Part shown: in pieces, positions 24,577 to 36,059 of the stretch
Position numbering within the stretch: the stretch's first letter is position 1
How the letters are laid out: each line of letters starts with the position of its first letter
Assembly: GCF_031755915.1 (NCBI RefSeq)
Contig: NC_083380.1
Location: 32,088,501 to 32,152,500 of the forward strand
Source: Ziziphus jujuba
Lineage: Eukaryota > Streptophyta > Magnoliopsida > Rosales > Rhamnaceae
Reading direction: 5' to 3'
Length of the DNA: 64,000 nt
Position numbers and translations under genes: made by a program
Notes under the pieces: generated by a model
The model's input: only the letters and a program-made list of their open reading frames with translations
What the model was told of the DNA's origin: nothing
The model's database searches: none

Positions 24577-26090
24577 ACCCGCGCTTCTTGTCATAAAGAG
24601 GGAAAATTTTCAAATACTTCCAGAGTACTAAGTGCTCAGTACTCCTTCCATTCATTTTATGCCAATTGGAATCTTTTTTCCACGTAAGAGAACACATCAC
24701 TCACAAAGAAAACTCTCTCCTTTCTCACATATGCAAAGTTCTCTCTCCCACAAACACTTCCTTCAACCTGTGGATTGGAATTTCAAGAAAAACTTAAACC
24801 CAAATCCAGAAACTTGAAATTTGAGGATAAATATTTGCACTATTAAATTTGGAAAATGGATTCCTCTTCGATTTGCCTTGATCTTTCTCTTTTCTTTCTC
24901 GCAAACTAAGCAACCCTCTCTCTCTCAGAAGTAGGGGTGGGTATGGACTGAATTGGTTCGATTATGGACCAAAATACAATCCAATCTATATTTTTTGGTT
25001 TACGTAATCTAGAATCCAATCCAAACCATTGAAAACTTCAAACCCAAACCAAACCATTTATGATCAGTTTGATTTGGTTTGGTTAATTAGCTTGAAATTT
25101 ATGAGTCTATTAATATATAATACAAATTAAAAATCTTTCAAACATAAAATATAAATAATAAATTGTAATTATCACGTTTAGGGTAATGGACCTGGTGGTG
25201 GCAAGCATGTTTAGGGTTTCATATTTTCATTTGGGAATTGGAAATTGGAGATATGTTACAAAAATATTAAAAATTAAGGGATGTGTTAAAAAAAAATTAA
25301 AAATTAACATATAAGAATAAAAAATATATAATTTTTAATTATATAATATATGATTTGGATTGGATTGGGTTTATATCTCCAATCCTAAACCAATCCAATC
25401 CAATCCAAATAATTTTTGATATTTTTGAACTCAATCCAATCCAATTTATGTAAAAATCCAATCCAAACAGCTAAAAATGGATTGGATTGGACGGATTAAA
25501 CGGGTTATATTAGATTTTGCCCACTCCTACTCAGAAACACTATTCCTCTTCCGTACAAAAATCAGAAATCTCACCATCTCCCTTTGTCAACAATATATAT
25601 ATATATATATAGGTATGTATGGGTAGGCTGTAACTCCCTACTTCTTCATAATTTTTCTGTTTGTTTTGAATTGATTTAATTATTCCCCCATTTGGGTTAA
25701 TTTAATTGTTCCACCTTTGAGAATGAGAAGTAGAAGGTAGAAGTTTTGGTTGAAGGAGATTTTTGTTTCCAGATTAAGACAATTTTGTCCCATACTAATG
25801 TTGGTTTTATTTATTTTATTTATTTTTTAAAATTTTTTTTTTAACTTAGGGAAGAACAGAAAGAGTACCAGTGCGAGAGGAGAAGAAAAAGAGGCGTTTG
25901 TGAGAGAGAGAATTTCCCGTCTATAAAAGAGGAGAGAGAAACAGTTTTCTTTGTGGGTGTCTATGTTATCTGATGTGGAAAAAAAATCCCATATGGCATA
26001 AAATGAATGGAAGTAGTACTTAGAATTGAGTACTCCGGGAGCACTTAAATTTTTCCATAGACTTCGAATTGGGCAAAACAAGCGCGGATA
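24577..26090. repeat. Imperfect inverted repeat, arms 24577-24760 and 25843-26090
   Basis: The left arm read forward and the right arm read in reverse share 'ccgcgctt', 'gagtact', 'ttccattcattttatgcca', 'tttttccac', 'cacaaagaaaact', and 'ctctctc..acaaac' in the same order. The roughly 1.1-kb loop holds the MITE at 24932-25529. The arms could be long TIRs of an older element or an inverted duplication of the region upstream of the DHH gene. No transposase is seen. Confidence 0.65.
24932..25529. mobile_element. hAT-like MITE
   Basis: 598 bp with terminal inverted repeats TAGGGGTGGG / CCCACTCCTA. The flanking 8-bp repeats ctcagaag (24924-24931) and ctcagaaa (25530-25537) differ at one base, and 8-bp target duplications are typical of hAT. 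The interior is rich in repeated 'ccaatccaatcc' and 'ttggattgg' that can fold back, and has no transposase. TIRs starting TAGGGGTG are common in plant hAT MITEs. Confidence 0.8.
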
Positions 26091-26810
26091 AGTCTAGACT
26101 GAACAAATCTTTTACTGTAATTTTAATATTCATTCTATAGTATTTTTTATTAGAAATTTAATTTAATGTTATTAAAAAATTATTATATAATTAATAATTA
26201 TTAAAATATTGATAAAAAATTATAGTACCTATAATATTACTCAAACTACCGAAGAGAACTCAGCGCTCAAAACATGCCCGTTTTAACTATTTATAGTAAA
26301 TGAATAAATTTTTTTTTTCTTTTTATTACTAATGCAATTTGTTTATTTACGTAATCTTTGAAGATTAATTACAAAATTCTTGTATTAAAATACAAATTTT
26401 GATTTTCTTTTTCCTTTTGAGGGGAAAAAATAATGATTACTAATTACATTCATACATAATATTTTTAATTAATAATACTATGATATAGCATGATAATATG
26501 GCATTATTTTCATTAGACCAATCGGAATCATCCCTCAACATATAAATTACTCTGCTTTTAGAAAGGAAAAGTTTAATTTAATACAGAGTCTCATGGCATC
26601 GTAAATTAGAGTTTGATTCTAAAACAAGTAAAGAGATAAAAGCATATATTTGTCTTTGCAAATGTGAAAACAACAAACCTACCATTCGTAGACTTTATCT
26701 CTTTAACTTGATTATATAATTTGACTAATCTCTTCGGAGTCATCTAGACATGAAGCTGTTGTTGAATATCTTGAATCTAATTTCACCCCTTCGTCATTTA
26801 CAGGCTTTTC
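25538..26810. other. Spacer around the inverted-repeat right arm; no gene seen
   Basis: Contains an (AT)n run at about 25592-25611, the right inverted-repeat arm (25843-26090), then AT-rich sequence. From about 26690 it becomes the RLK4 3' region, similar to the 3' region of RLK3 and RLK6. Confidence 0.5.
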
Positions 26811-29770
26811 TTATGGACATACAAAAGGCTTTGGAGGCATTTGCAGGCTTTCAACATCTCCTTCAAGCATCTCTTTGACCCTGCTCATTGTTGGTCGATC
26901 ATTTGGATTCATCTGTATACACCATAATGCAACTATAATCATCTTCTTTCTTACTTTTGATTCATCCTCTGTTGTATCACCCATTTCAACTTCGTTTCCT
27001 TCCTTGAATTGATCATAAATCCATGAAGGAAAGTAAATTTGACTTGTATGATCTACACTTGCATTCAAATTCTTTCTTCTACTGGCCATTTCCATCAATA
27101 GCATTCCGAAACTATAAACATCTACTTTATTGGAAACTGCTCCAATATTCTTGTAAAACAACTCTGGAGCTATGTATCCCATGGTTCCTCTTGCTGCGGT
27201 AAGAGAAACAATGCTATTGTGTAATGGGGATAATCTTGCAAGCCCAAAATCAGAAATTTTTGGAATAAAATTCTCATCCAAAAGAATGTTATGCGGCTTA
27301 ATATCAAAATGCAGGATTTGCATGTTGCATCCTTGATGAAGATATTCAATACCACGAGCCACTCCGCATGAGATTTCACACATTGTCTTGCAATCTAAGG
27401 AGTTAATTCCTTCTTGAGAAAAAAGATATTTGTCAAGAGATCCATTAGGCATAAAATCGTATACAAGAGCACGTTTTGATCCCTCAGCATAGAAACCAAC
27501 AAGCCGCACAACATTGATGTGGTGAATCCTTCCAATGGTAGAGACTTCATTGATGAAATCTTGCCCATTAGCCTTGGATTTCTCCAGTATCTTGATTGCT
27601 ACAAAACGTCCACTACGAAGCTTTCCTTTATAGACAGAACCATAACCTCCTTCACCAAGTTTGTCCTTGAAACCCTTAGTCATCTTTCTAATATGGGAGT
27701 ACGAATACCTTACAGGCATAAGATCGGTGTTAGTTTGTAAGAAATCTTCGATAATGTTATACGTTGATAAATGTCGCCTTTGCCATCCACAGATAAGAAA
27801 TGCAATTCCAAATAGAATCCAGCCAAAATAAACTGTAAGAAAATATATACCAAAGGAGTCATTTGATCATTATCAATGTACAGTTTTAAAACTGCATGTA
27901 TTAAAATTTTCTTATCACATAGAGCAATAGTTAATCGAAGTCACAAATTTGAGTTGTTTAGTATATTTGGTTTTTAGTTCAAAATTATGTTCAAGTAATA
28001 AAATCATCATCCTTTCTCAGACAGACTCAATGTCAAAGAATAATAATGATAAAATGATAAAATCATGAATCTAACTGATCTTGTTGTATTAATTCCTTAT
28101 TCTCATATTCTTACATACTTGAGATCCTCTACTTGTTTTCATCTATGCTTGCTTTTTAACACTTGAAATATATATCCATACATATTTAATTTGAATTTAT
28201 TTATCTTTTCGACTTTTTATTTATTATTTATTATTTTTGTTGAAAAAATGGTTTTATGTCATTCATTGAATTGACAAATCAGGATTGAAGAACAAGAATA
28301 GGGCAAGGATAGGAGGGAAAAAAAAAAAAAAACAAACAAACAAAAGATTCTAATTCAATTTATACAAAAAGTAGATAGATATACGACACTTATTTGCATT
28401 CAGCGAGTTAAATTGTTAAATTACTCATGTTAGACAAATATTGGAGTGTAAATTAAGGATTTACCTATCAATATGATCATGACCGGGACAAGCACTACCA
28501 GACCCAAAAAAACAAGTAAAAATAGGTTAGTAAATTAGATGTCCAAAAAACTGATCCTGAATAAATCAATCAAGTAAAAAGACTTCGTGTGTGCAGCTTT
28601 AAATACTAGCCTTTATATATATATATATATGACCATAAGAATTCTCACAAATAAACTATCAAAAATTAGAGTTTTTGTATTTTTCAAGCAGTTTGTGAAA
28701 ATTGTTTCTTTCTAGGATAGTAATAGTATATTAGGATCTTGAGACTTGAGAGAGGATACTCACAGGCAATTTGAAAAGTGGTCGAAAAAGTAAAATTCCA
28801 CTTACGGCCTACAGTAAGAAACAGAAATTATCACTGTCAGCTCACACCATTATTATATTATATATCTTAAAGGCAGTGGAAACTATATTAATTCCACAAT
28901 TTAATTAGAAAAAAAAAATTCAGGCTTCTAAATATCCTTACAGTAGACCATGTTATTGGAGCCATTGACATAGCAAGTGTCACCTTGTGCAATATATTTA
29001 GCAAAACTTGGCAACCATGAAAGCTCAAAGCCGCATACAAGTTGATTGCGTATGTCTTTGTAGGAAATGTTGGTGCTCCTGTTTTCCCAACTTCTCTGCA
29101 GTCGTGATGTGATCATAACCATCAGTTCTATGCGGCAAGAATCCTCTATCTTCGATGTATTTGTTGCCCCAACCTTCACATAAGAGTAGTAGTCCTCTTT
29201 GGATAAAGTAGTACTACCAACACCACTACTATTAACGCATGGATCAATGGGTATGTAAAGAGAAGACTCAACTGGATGTTCACACTTGACGAATGTTATA
29301 GCTTCTGAGAGTAACTCATACGTCGTATACCAATATGATCCATTGCTTCTATGGATCTTTCTGAGTGAAGTTAAATATGGATCTTTGTGAGTAAAGTTAT
29401 AATTGGACAAAGTGTAAGGAGGTACCGAGGAGCAATTAGCCTTGTCAATATTGACGTCAGCCAGTCGGATCGTGTAGTTATTGTAATTGATTGCACGGAC
29501 ATGGTATTTTCCCGAAAACAAGTTTAAGACAGTAGAGCGGTTGTTATTCTCACAAGATAGTTCAAACCTTTTCTTCCCGCAGTTTGGCGGATCGGTTTGG
29601 AGCCGAAAAGGGTAGCTTATATTGGGTATATTTCCACATGAAGATGCAGGGCAAGGATGATGATTATGATGCTTTGCGTAGCTTGTTTGAATATGGAAAA
29701 CCATCAAAACAAGAAAGATGAGGCTGCCTAGGCCTATGAATGGTGAAGAAGAGGGTCTTCCAATCTCCAT
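26811..29770 (-). CDS. RLK4: intact LRK10L-2-like non-RD receptor kinase
   Basis: Model: exon 1 28942-29770, exon 2 28465-28494 (30 nt), exon 3 26811-27832. Introns are GT-AG, and the total of 1881 nt encodes 626 residues. Residues 1-33 are a signal peptide ([11 protein letters not shown]...). Residues 34-276 form a GUB_WAK-type ectodomain ([28 protein letters not shown]) with many N-glycosylation sites. Residues 277-303 are the membrane helix, split over exons 2 and 3. Kinase: glycine loop [11 protein letters not shown] (from 346), Lys367 in VAIK, Glu382, catalytic loop HFDIKPHN (Asp463, Asn468), DFG (Asp481), and [13 protein letters not shown] instead of HRD makes it non-RD, typical of immune receptor kinases. 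It is predicted to sit in the plasma membrane with its kinase in the cytosol. A CAA-to-TAA change after KPFVCP removes about 35 tail residues present in RLK6; the kinase core is complete. Ligand unknown. Confidence 0.88.
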
Positions 29771-29870
29771 TTTGGTGGAGGAGGAATGAGATCAGTTGGG
29801 GTCTATCCTACTCAATTTTCTTCTCATATCATCCACATATATATTGATATATAGATATATGAAGTCTACC
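29771..29870 (-). promoter_or_regulatory. RLK4 5' region with TATA-like stretch
   Basis: Upstream of the ATG on the gene strand there is a purine- and pyrimidine-rich leader, then TATATATC-type repeats at about 29837-29860, 70-90 bases from the ATG. This is a plausible TATA region, but the many AT repeats here lower its value. No defined regulatory motif is claimed. Confidence 0.35.
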
Positions 29871-30099
29871 ATAAAAGGGTTTGTTTATTATTGATCAATA
29901 TATGTAGCAATTAAGTTGGTTGACTATCACTATCCATATAGATGAATTTTCCAAGTTTAGGACCCCAGGTGTCATGTCTTCTTCCCCATTCAGAATTTAA
30001 AAGTCAAAACCAGAAAAATAAACTCTTTTAGTCAAACATAGAAAAACTTCCATTATATAATATCTAAAGTATCTAAAATTCTCTTATCCAACAAAAGAA

Positions 30100-30404
30100 C
30101 CTCTATAATTGTACAGCAACATTGGTGGGATGTGTTTCCTGATAATCTGATCAAAAATTTCTTGAATGAGAGAATCATTATCCATTAGCAGTATATGGAT
30201 ATAATGAGGATCCATTCCTTTTGTAAGAGATAAGTCTGTAAATATGCAAGAGCATTTATCTATTCAATATCATTTCTATTCCCTTTATTTATTTATGGTA
30301 TCAAAGGAGAATTTTGTTTCTCTACCAGATCTTTCTTTCTCAAGCAGCAAAATGCCTTTTTTTTAAGAACCCAAACTTTCTATATGGTCCTTTTATCAAT
30401 GCTC
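30100..30404 (+). repeat. Copia-type LTR/primer-site relic, copy 1
   Basis: Shares with 36060-36340 the string 'gcaagagcatttat', a 'tattcaatatcatttctatt' type block, 'tatggtatcaaag' (like a degraded TGGTATCAGAGC primer site), 'ccagatctttctt', 'caagcagcaaaat' and 'atgctccagttt'. The layout LTR end - primer site - leader suggests a decayed LTR element. It cuts the small RLK relic that follows at about 30405. Confidence 0.5.
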
Positions 30405-30760
30405 CAGTTTAAAACAAGAAAGAGAAGGCCTAGGCCTGTGAATGGTGATGAGGGTCTTTTAATATTTTGCATTTGGCATTTGTCATAAACGACCTATGGT
30501 CTTTGTATATCATCTTCTTCATATACATCATCCACATATATGAAGTATACAAGGTGGGTGACCATGTTATTTACTGGCAGTGGAAAAAGTTGGTTGACTG
30601 TCACGATCAATGTGTAAGATTTTTCCAGGGCAAGGACTTCTTCCTAGCTCGTTTATAATTGGAAATTCAAAACTAGAAAAAACTCTGTATGATCTGGTCA
30701 AACATAGAAAAACTGAATATTATTAATATCTTAAATATATATATATATATATATATATAG
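30405..30760 (-). pseudogene. RLK 5'-end relic (signal peptide and upstream region)
   Basis: Minus-strand reading KRPSSPFTGLGLLFLVL near 30410-30465 matches the RLK4 signal peptide ([20 protein letters not shown]). The following DNA (cttcttcat..catccacatat, ggttgactgtcac, agctcgtttataattgg) matches RLK promoters such as 4320-4500. Only the start of a gene remains; the rest was lost at the copia-like relic. An (AT)n run sits at about 30737-30759. Confidence 0.65.
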
Positions 30761-30899
30761 ATATGGATTTTGATCTGTTGAAAACATTTCGTTATTATGA
30801 GAAGCTAAAGATGTGGAAAGTACTTCAGCAGAAAGCCTTGGTTCATGAATATTATGGAACGTTGAACCCGTGGAAAACCAATGCCTAAGAAAAAATAAA

Positions 30900-31160
30900 C
30901 TGCCAAGAGATATACTCTCTTCTTTGTTGTATACGTACCCTCAAACAAACAATTCTTTTAAAAAAATAAAAAATAAAAAAACGTGGATATACAATACAAT
31001 TAATGGATAATGTTTACTTCACTTTTAAGTAAAATGTCTCCTGATTCACCCCCCAAAAAAAAAAAAGTTATAACGTCTCCTGAAGCAATTTTCTTATTGG
31101 TGGTACGAGGATCATAAGAGCTTTCGAGTGCAAGAACCTATCGTATTCCTCTTCGGTGGT
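30900..31160. repeat. Duplicated RLK upstream flank (pairs with 20925-21130)
   Basis: Shares 'cctcaaacaaacaattctt', 'tggatataca', 'aagtaaaatgtctcctga' and 'attggtggta' in order with the spacer upstream of RLK3. It shows that duplication units extended well beyond the RLK coding region. Confidence 0.65.
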
Positions 31161-32205
31161 AAGGAAATTGCATATCATAGTGCTCCTCTGCCAAATTTTC
31201 CACTAAACTTTCACAAATATATTATTTAAAATCATTCTTATTAGAGCGGATCTATCCAATAATTAATTAACCTTTGCATCAGCTAATTTTGTTCACTCTT
31301 TCTTTTCTCTCATTAGTTGCATTCCTACTTTTGATTTCAACTTCATTTATTTAGCACTTTTTAAAGAATCTCGTGGTGAGATTAAGGGGCGACTTCTATG
31401 TACTAAGCTATTCAACTAATATTTTTCACAAATAGCATTTTGTCAATTAAATGAATTGACACACCTAACAAGACAAGAAAGAATAGCAAGAACACAAGAA
31501 AGTGAATTAGGATGCTAGTAGTTCAGAATTGTAAGAGTTATTCATACAAAACTAATCTCACTCAAGCAACAAACACTGACTAACGCACTTAACAAACTTT
31601 AACAGACTCATAGTCGTATTAAAGTCATTGGTCAGCTATAAACAGACAACTAAATTTGAAAGCTGAGCTTGAAGTCTCCACTTGCCACTGTCTATAACAG
31701 CCCCCTCTGCGATCTGCTGTTTAGAAGGCACACATCTCACTTCAAGTTCATTTGTAGTGGATTTGATAATTAATTTCTCTATGTTTTATCCTTGCATGTT
31801 GTAGTGGATTTGCTGCCAATTATGCAGCTCCAATATTATCACTCGAAATGAGACAATTGGGAAAACAAAGAATAATAAATAATAATTACATATGTAAATA
31901 TTTTTAATTGGGTTCCTCTGTTATTACATTGCAAGAGAAAATGAGAAGAAAGAATCATGAGCTTCTTGACTTGCAAACAAGAAGTACAGTTCGAAAGTCG
32001 GAAATAATAATCTTTGTAAGAAAGGAATACATTTTGGATTATTATTATTATTCCAATTTCCAAGTTGTCTTGGGAAAGGAAATTAAGGAAGTTCGTGCTT
32101 CTTGTAGATAGCGATAAACCAAAACTTTGAGTTCCATTTTGCCAACTTCTAATTGGTCAGGTCTTTATAATAGCTCGTTCATAATTGGTCAGTCTCAAGA
32201 CCAAG

Positions 32206-32241
<36 letters not shown>

Positions 32242-32514
32242 AAAACAAAACAAAAATAAAAACACCGTCTCTAGTTAAAGATAGAACCATCAATGTTATG
32301 TGACATCTTAGCCATATTTTTCCAACCACATTGATGTAGAAAAACTTCAATAACTCGCGTAAGAAGGACTTAACTTCAAAAAAAAAAAAAAAAATAAATA
32401 AAAAAAAAAAATAAAACCCATATACATATCTTCCACCACAAATTCTTATTGAAGATTCAACAAAACCGATGAGAAAGATAAAACAACTCCCACTACGAGA
32501 TAAACCATATACAT
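31161..32514. other. Spacer; flank-repeat copy 2, no gene seen
   Basis: 31830-32100 repeats the flank block of 4640-4870 ('attgggttcctct', 'catgagcttcttgacttgcaa'). Long A-runs lie at about 32206-32240 and 32379-32413. Poly-T translated on the minus strand makes a spurious hydrophobic frame. The 31440-31830 part is unassigned unique-looking sequence. Confidence 0.5.
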
Positions 32515-32720
32515 ATTTTCCACCACCATATACATTTGGTTGACTGGAGCACCACATGCATGCCAGTGGATTCCAATTATCAACAACTCCCACTACGAGA
32601 TAAAACATGTGTCTAATTTATCCAAATCCAGGGTTAATGTTTGAACATCCTTCTCATTCTCAAAGTCAAAATTTGCTTGCTCTCCGTCTGTGGGTCCAAC
32701 AGCAGCAAAACTGTCATTAG
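32515..32720 (-). pseudogene. REVEILLE-like MYB C-terminal relic (copy 2)
   Basis: Minus-strand reading FENEKDVQTLTLD then KLDTCFIS and, in a second frame, VVDNWNPLAC. This matches copy 1 (IENEKVVQTLPLDKLDTSVS, then a degenerate NWNPLVCGAP near 16050-16100). No MYB repeat is nearby. Stops and shifts throughout. Confidence 0.7.
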
Positions 32721-32728
32721 AAAAACAA

Positions 32729-32923
32729 TGAACCAGTCCCAAGTCTTGGCAATAATAACATTTCTTTTCGTTTAAATAACCAAAAGAAAACTGCCACGTA
32801 AATCTTTAAACATGGCATGAACAAAGAACCAGTCCAAGTCTTAGCAATAATAACAATTCTTTTCGTTCAAATAACTGAAAGGAAACTGCCACGTAAATCG
32901 TTAAACATGGCACGCCAATAATC
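32729..32923. repeat. About 97-bp tandem duplication
   Basis: Two similar units in a row, each running GAACCAGTCC..AAGTCTT.GCAATAATAACA to CTGCCACGTAAATC.TTAAACATGGCA. Part of it resembles 16380-16420 in the copy-1 MYB relic, so it derives from that gene's intron or exon. Confidence 0.75.
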
Positions 32924-32965
32924 AATTCATTCAAATTACAGAAAGAGAAAAAAGCCAGAAATTAC

Positions 32966-33195
32966 CTAATCGAACAAGGATGGATTCACACCCCACTTTG
33001 ATCTCAATATTCAAATCTTTCAGACCATTAATGAAAGCTTTACTATTCAGAAGACTCCATTTTCACAGATACCTCCAACCTTAATGTATTAACACAATCT
33101 CCTAACCCTCTCAATCTCGCTAACCACCGTGTTACTACCAACTTTTTCCTTGAAACAATTAAAAGCAATAGTAGTTCCACTCCTTCTATCAATCC
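32966..33195 (-). pseudogene. DHH/DHHA1 phosphoesterase relic (copy 2, one exon)
   Basis: Minus-strand reading IDRRSGTTIAFNCFKEKVG, then SEIERVRRLC-stop and, in other frames, LLNSKAFINGLKDLNIE and NPSLFD ending in TAG where copy 1 has CAG before its donor. It matches copy 1 (MRRSEATIALDYFEEKAG and LKDLNGG...NPSLFKQ) and retains a middle segment that copy 1 has lost. Both are thus independent decay products of one gene. Confidence 0.65.
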
Positions 33196-33794
33196 CTGAT
33201 TAAAATACAATCTTGCATTGTTTCCTTAACAATTAACAAAAAAAAAAAAAAAAGGAAAAATAAACAATTACTAATTGCAAACATAAATATTTTAATTAGG
33301 TTCCTCTGTTTTACGTTGTATGAGGAGAATCATGAGCTTTCTTGAGTTGCAAGCAACAAGTGCAGTTTGAAAAATGGAAATGATGGTTCCGGTAAAAACA
33401 TATTGTAACGATAATTTTGAAGATAGTAAAACAACCAAAATATAAGAAGAAGAACAAGTGAACAATAGAAGAACAGAATTCTAGCTGAAAATTTGGCTCA
33501 TGAAGATTATTAAACGCCAATCCAATTGGACGTTTACTTTTCCAATTTGAATTGAGAAGGACAACTAAGCAAATTCATCTATACTCCTGGCCAGTTTTTA
33601 TTGGATAAATCTTACTGATACCCAAACATAAATTACTCTGTTTCTAGAAAGGAAAGAATAATTTGATACAAAGTTTTATCACACCATAAATGAGAATTTT
33701 GTTCTAAAACAATTATAATAGATGAAGCTCATCTATCTTAGAAAATGTGAAAACAACAAATGGACTATTTTTATACTAAATCTATTAACTTGAT
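33190..33794. repeat. Flank-repeat copy 3 and RLK 3'-side spacer
   Basis: 33190-33430 repeats the 4640-4870 block ('aattaggttcctctgtt', 'catgagctttcttgagttgcaa'). The following AT-rich DNA leads into an RLK 3' end. No gene seen. Confidence 0.5.
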
Positions 33795-34178
33795 TCCGCA
33801 ATCTGATTAATCTCTTCGGAGTCATCATGATCTGAAGCTGTTGTTGAGCATATTGAATTTGATTTCAGTCTTTCATGTTTTGGAGGCCGTTCTCATGGAT
33901 AAAGAAAAGGTTTTGGAGGTAATTGTAGGCCCTCAACTTCTCTTTCAAGTATCTCTCTATTCATTGTTGGTAGATCACTTGGTTTCATCTATTTACACCA
34001 TAATGCTAGTATAATCATTTTCTTTCTTAATTTTGATTCATCCTCTGTTTATCATCCATTTCTAAGTCATTTCCTTCATTTAATTAATCATAAACCATGA
34101 AGAAAAGTAAATTTGACTCGTATGCTCTGCAGCTGCATTCAAATACTTTCTTCTACTAGCCATCTCCATCAATAGTCT
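33795..34178 (-). pseudogene. RLK kinase 3'-end relic
   Basis: Homologous to the last third of the RLK kinase exon: the tail region, LEREVEGLQLPPKPF-like, IMPALWC-equivalent and a [24 protein letters not shown] stretch, all with stops and small deletions (a Met-rich IQMKPSD region followed by shifts). It ends abruptly at about 34178, after the segment matching [14 protein letters not shown]. The upstream kinase half is missing. Confidence 0.75.
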
Positions 34179-35803
34179 CTCATAAGTATAAAATAAACTA
34201 TCATATACCACAATTAACTTAGATATAAATCCTAAAACCAAACTCTCAAATTCAAGCTAAATGAATAAGAGTTGCTACTTATATCATAAGATCATCATAG
34301 CCTAATTCGCAAATCTTAAAATCTTAAGTCTACAACATGATCAAATCACCAAAAACCAAACAAAGAACCTGTTAATTCATAAACAATCCCTAAACAAGAA
34401 TTCAATTTTTTATACAAACAATATCATCTAAATCTAAAAAATTTACAAGGGTACTGTACACATGCATAAGTAACCATGGTAAATATTTCATAGAAAAAAT
34501 AATACTAAAAAATCATTCAAAACTCATTGAAATATTAATAAAGAAAATACTAAAACCATTAGATTTTTAGAAACTTTCACTTAATGTTCGATCTATTTCT
34601 CTTTCTTAAAATTTTGTATTCATTTGAAATTTTACAGATTAATATACATACTTATATATACTCCATTAAAATTTTAAAAGCCAAAAAAATGTCAAAAAAT
34701 GGTCAAATTGAATTCAGTAACTTATTGACAAAAATTGAAAATCAATATTTAACAAAGAGTTCAGTTTAAACAAAAATCCACTAAAACTAAAATACAAGTC
34801 TAAAAAAAGTAAAATTTTACAGAGTTTTACTGTATGCAGTTTAAAGGCTATATAAAAATTATTAGGTCAAATAAAGACTTGAAAATATTTTAAATTAAAT
34901 TTTATCCTTTGCTGAACTGACCAGAAAATAAATTTTAAACAGCTGAGTATAGATGACTTAAAAAATCACCATGACCAAAATATAAAGAACTAAAAAAAAA
35001 AAGATTATAATAATAGTAGAGGATAATACAAAAAAAAAAAAAAATTAGGTCAAAATAATTTCGTTTGGATCTATTTTGAAATCTTACAAATGGATCATAC
35101 TGCAATCACACAAAAAAATCAAACAGAAGGTATAAATTCAAAATTTCATAATAAATTGGAAACAAATCCAAATCAACCTAAATAAATTTCTACATATTCA
35201 TAAAAAAGTTTAGTGCTAAATGAAATTTTAAAATATTTTTGATAAACAATAACTCTATGCAGATTCACATATAATTCCATATTAGTGTTCTAACACAAAT
35301 TCTTCAATTTAGCCTTATTCATTACTTCTATAACCCTAAAACATCTCATATAATCTTATATAACATAAAAGAGACTAGAAAAATCAATCTTGATCAACTT
35401 CAAAAATTTATGATTTTCTTTTCTATTCTTCAAAGCTTGTTTAGAACACTCTATCGTCATAAAGTTGGAAAGAAAGGTAAAATAAAGTAAATGTGTTTTT
35501 TTCCTTCTTTTCATGAAGGCACAAATAGGATAAATATCTTTTTTTTTTTTTTCAATTTCCTAATAAAATTGAAATAATACTTATAAAACAAACCTACTAG
35601 GATAAAAAAAACTCTTTTTTTTTTTCCAGAAAATATAGTTATAAAACTTTAAAAGATAATTATATACATAATACCTTGTTTTTTTTTTTTTTTCAATTTT
35701 CTAATATAATTGAAATAATCCTTATAAACCAAACATATTAGCATAAAACTCTCTTATTATTTTTTTTGAAAATATAGGTATAAAACTTTAAAAGATAAAT
35801 ATA

Positions 35804-35834
<31 letters not shown>

Positions 35835-36059
35835 TTATAAACACCAAATATTACAACTTTATGCTAATGAACCCACTTAGTCAATCAAGGACCATAACTC
35901 CACAAAAGGAAGAATATGTAAAACACCACCATCAGTGGCAGACCGTTGGATAGTAGGTATCTTCTAAAGGACCCAAGTCGGCAAGAACAAATCAATAATA
36001 AATAAGATATATCAATAATAAATAAGATATCTTCTGGAATTTCCTCTCTTATGAAATCG
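34179..36059. other. AT-rich spacer; no gene seen
   Basis: Very AT-rich, with T-runs at 35535, 35615 and 35678 and an (AT)n run at about 35802-35822. The ~180-bp segment with 'aaaatataggtataaaactttaaaagata' recurs (35625-35665 and 35768-35800), suggesting a local duplication. A 20-bp tandem ('atatcaataataaataagat') lies at about 35990-36030. No coding signal. Confidence 0.5.

Noticed and set aside
30412..30470. Possible start of a seventh full RLK
   Set aside because: Only the signal peptide and promoter match; the ectodomain is absent at the copia-like relic.
32195..32608. 137-codon minus-strand frame with a poly-Phe end
   Set aside because: The hydrophobic run is translated poly-T; only the VVDNWNPLAC part is meaningful, and it belongs to the MYB relic.
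34584..34769. 61-codon frame in AT-rich spacer
   Set aside because: Composition is that of random AT-rich DNA; no motif, no conserved copy.
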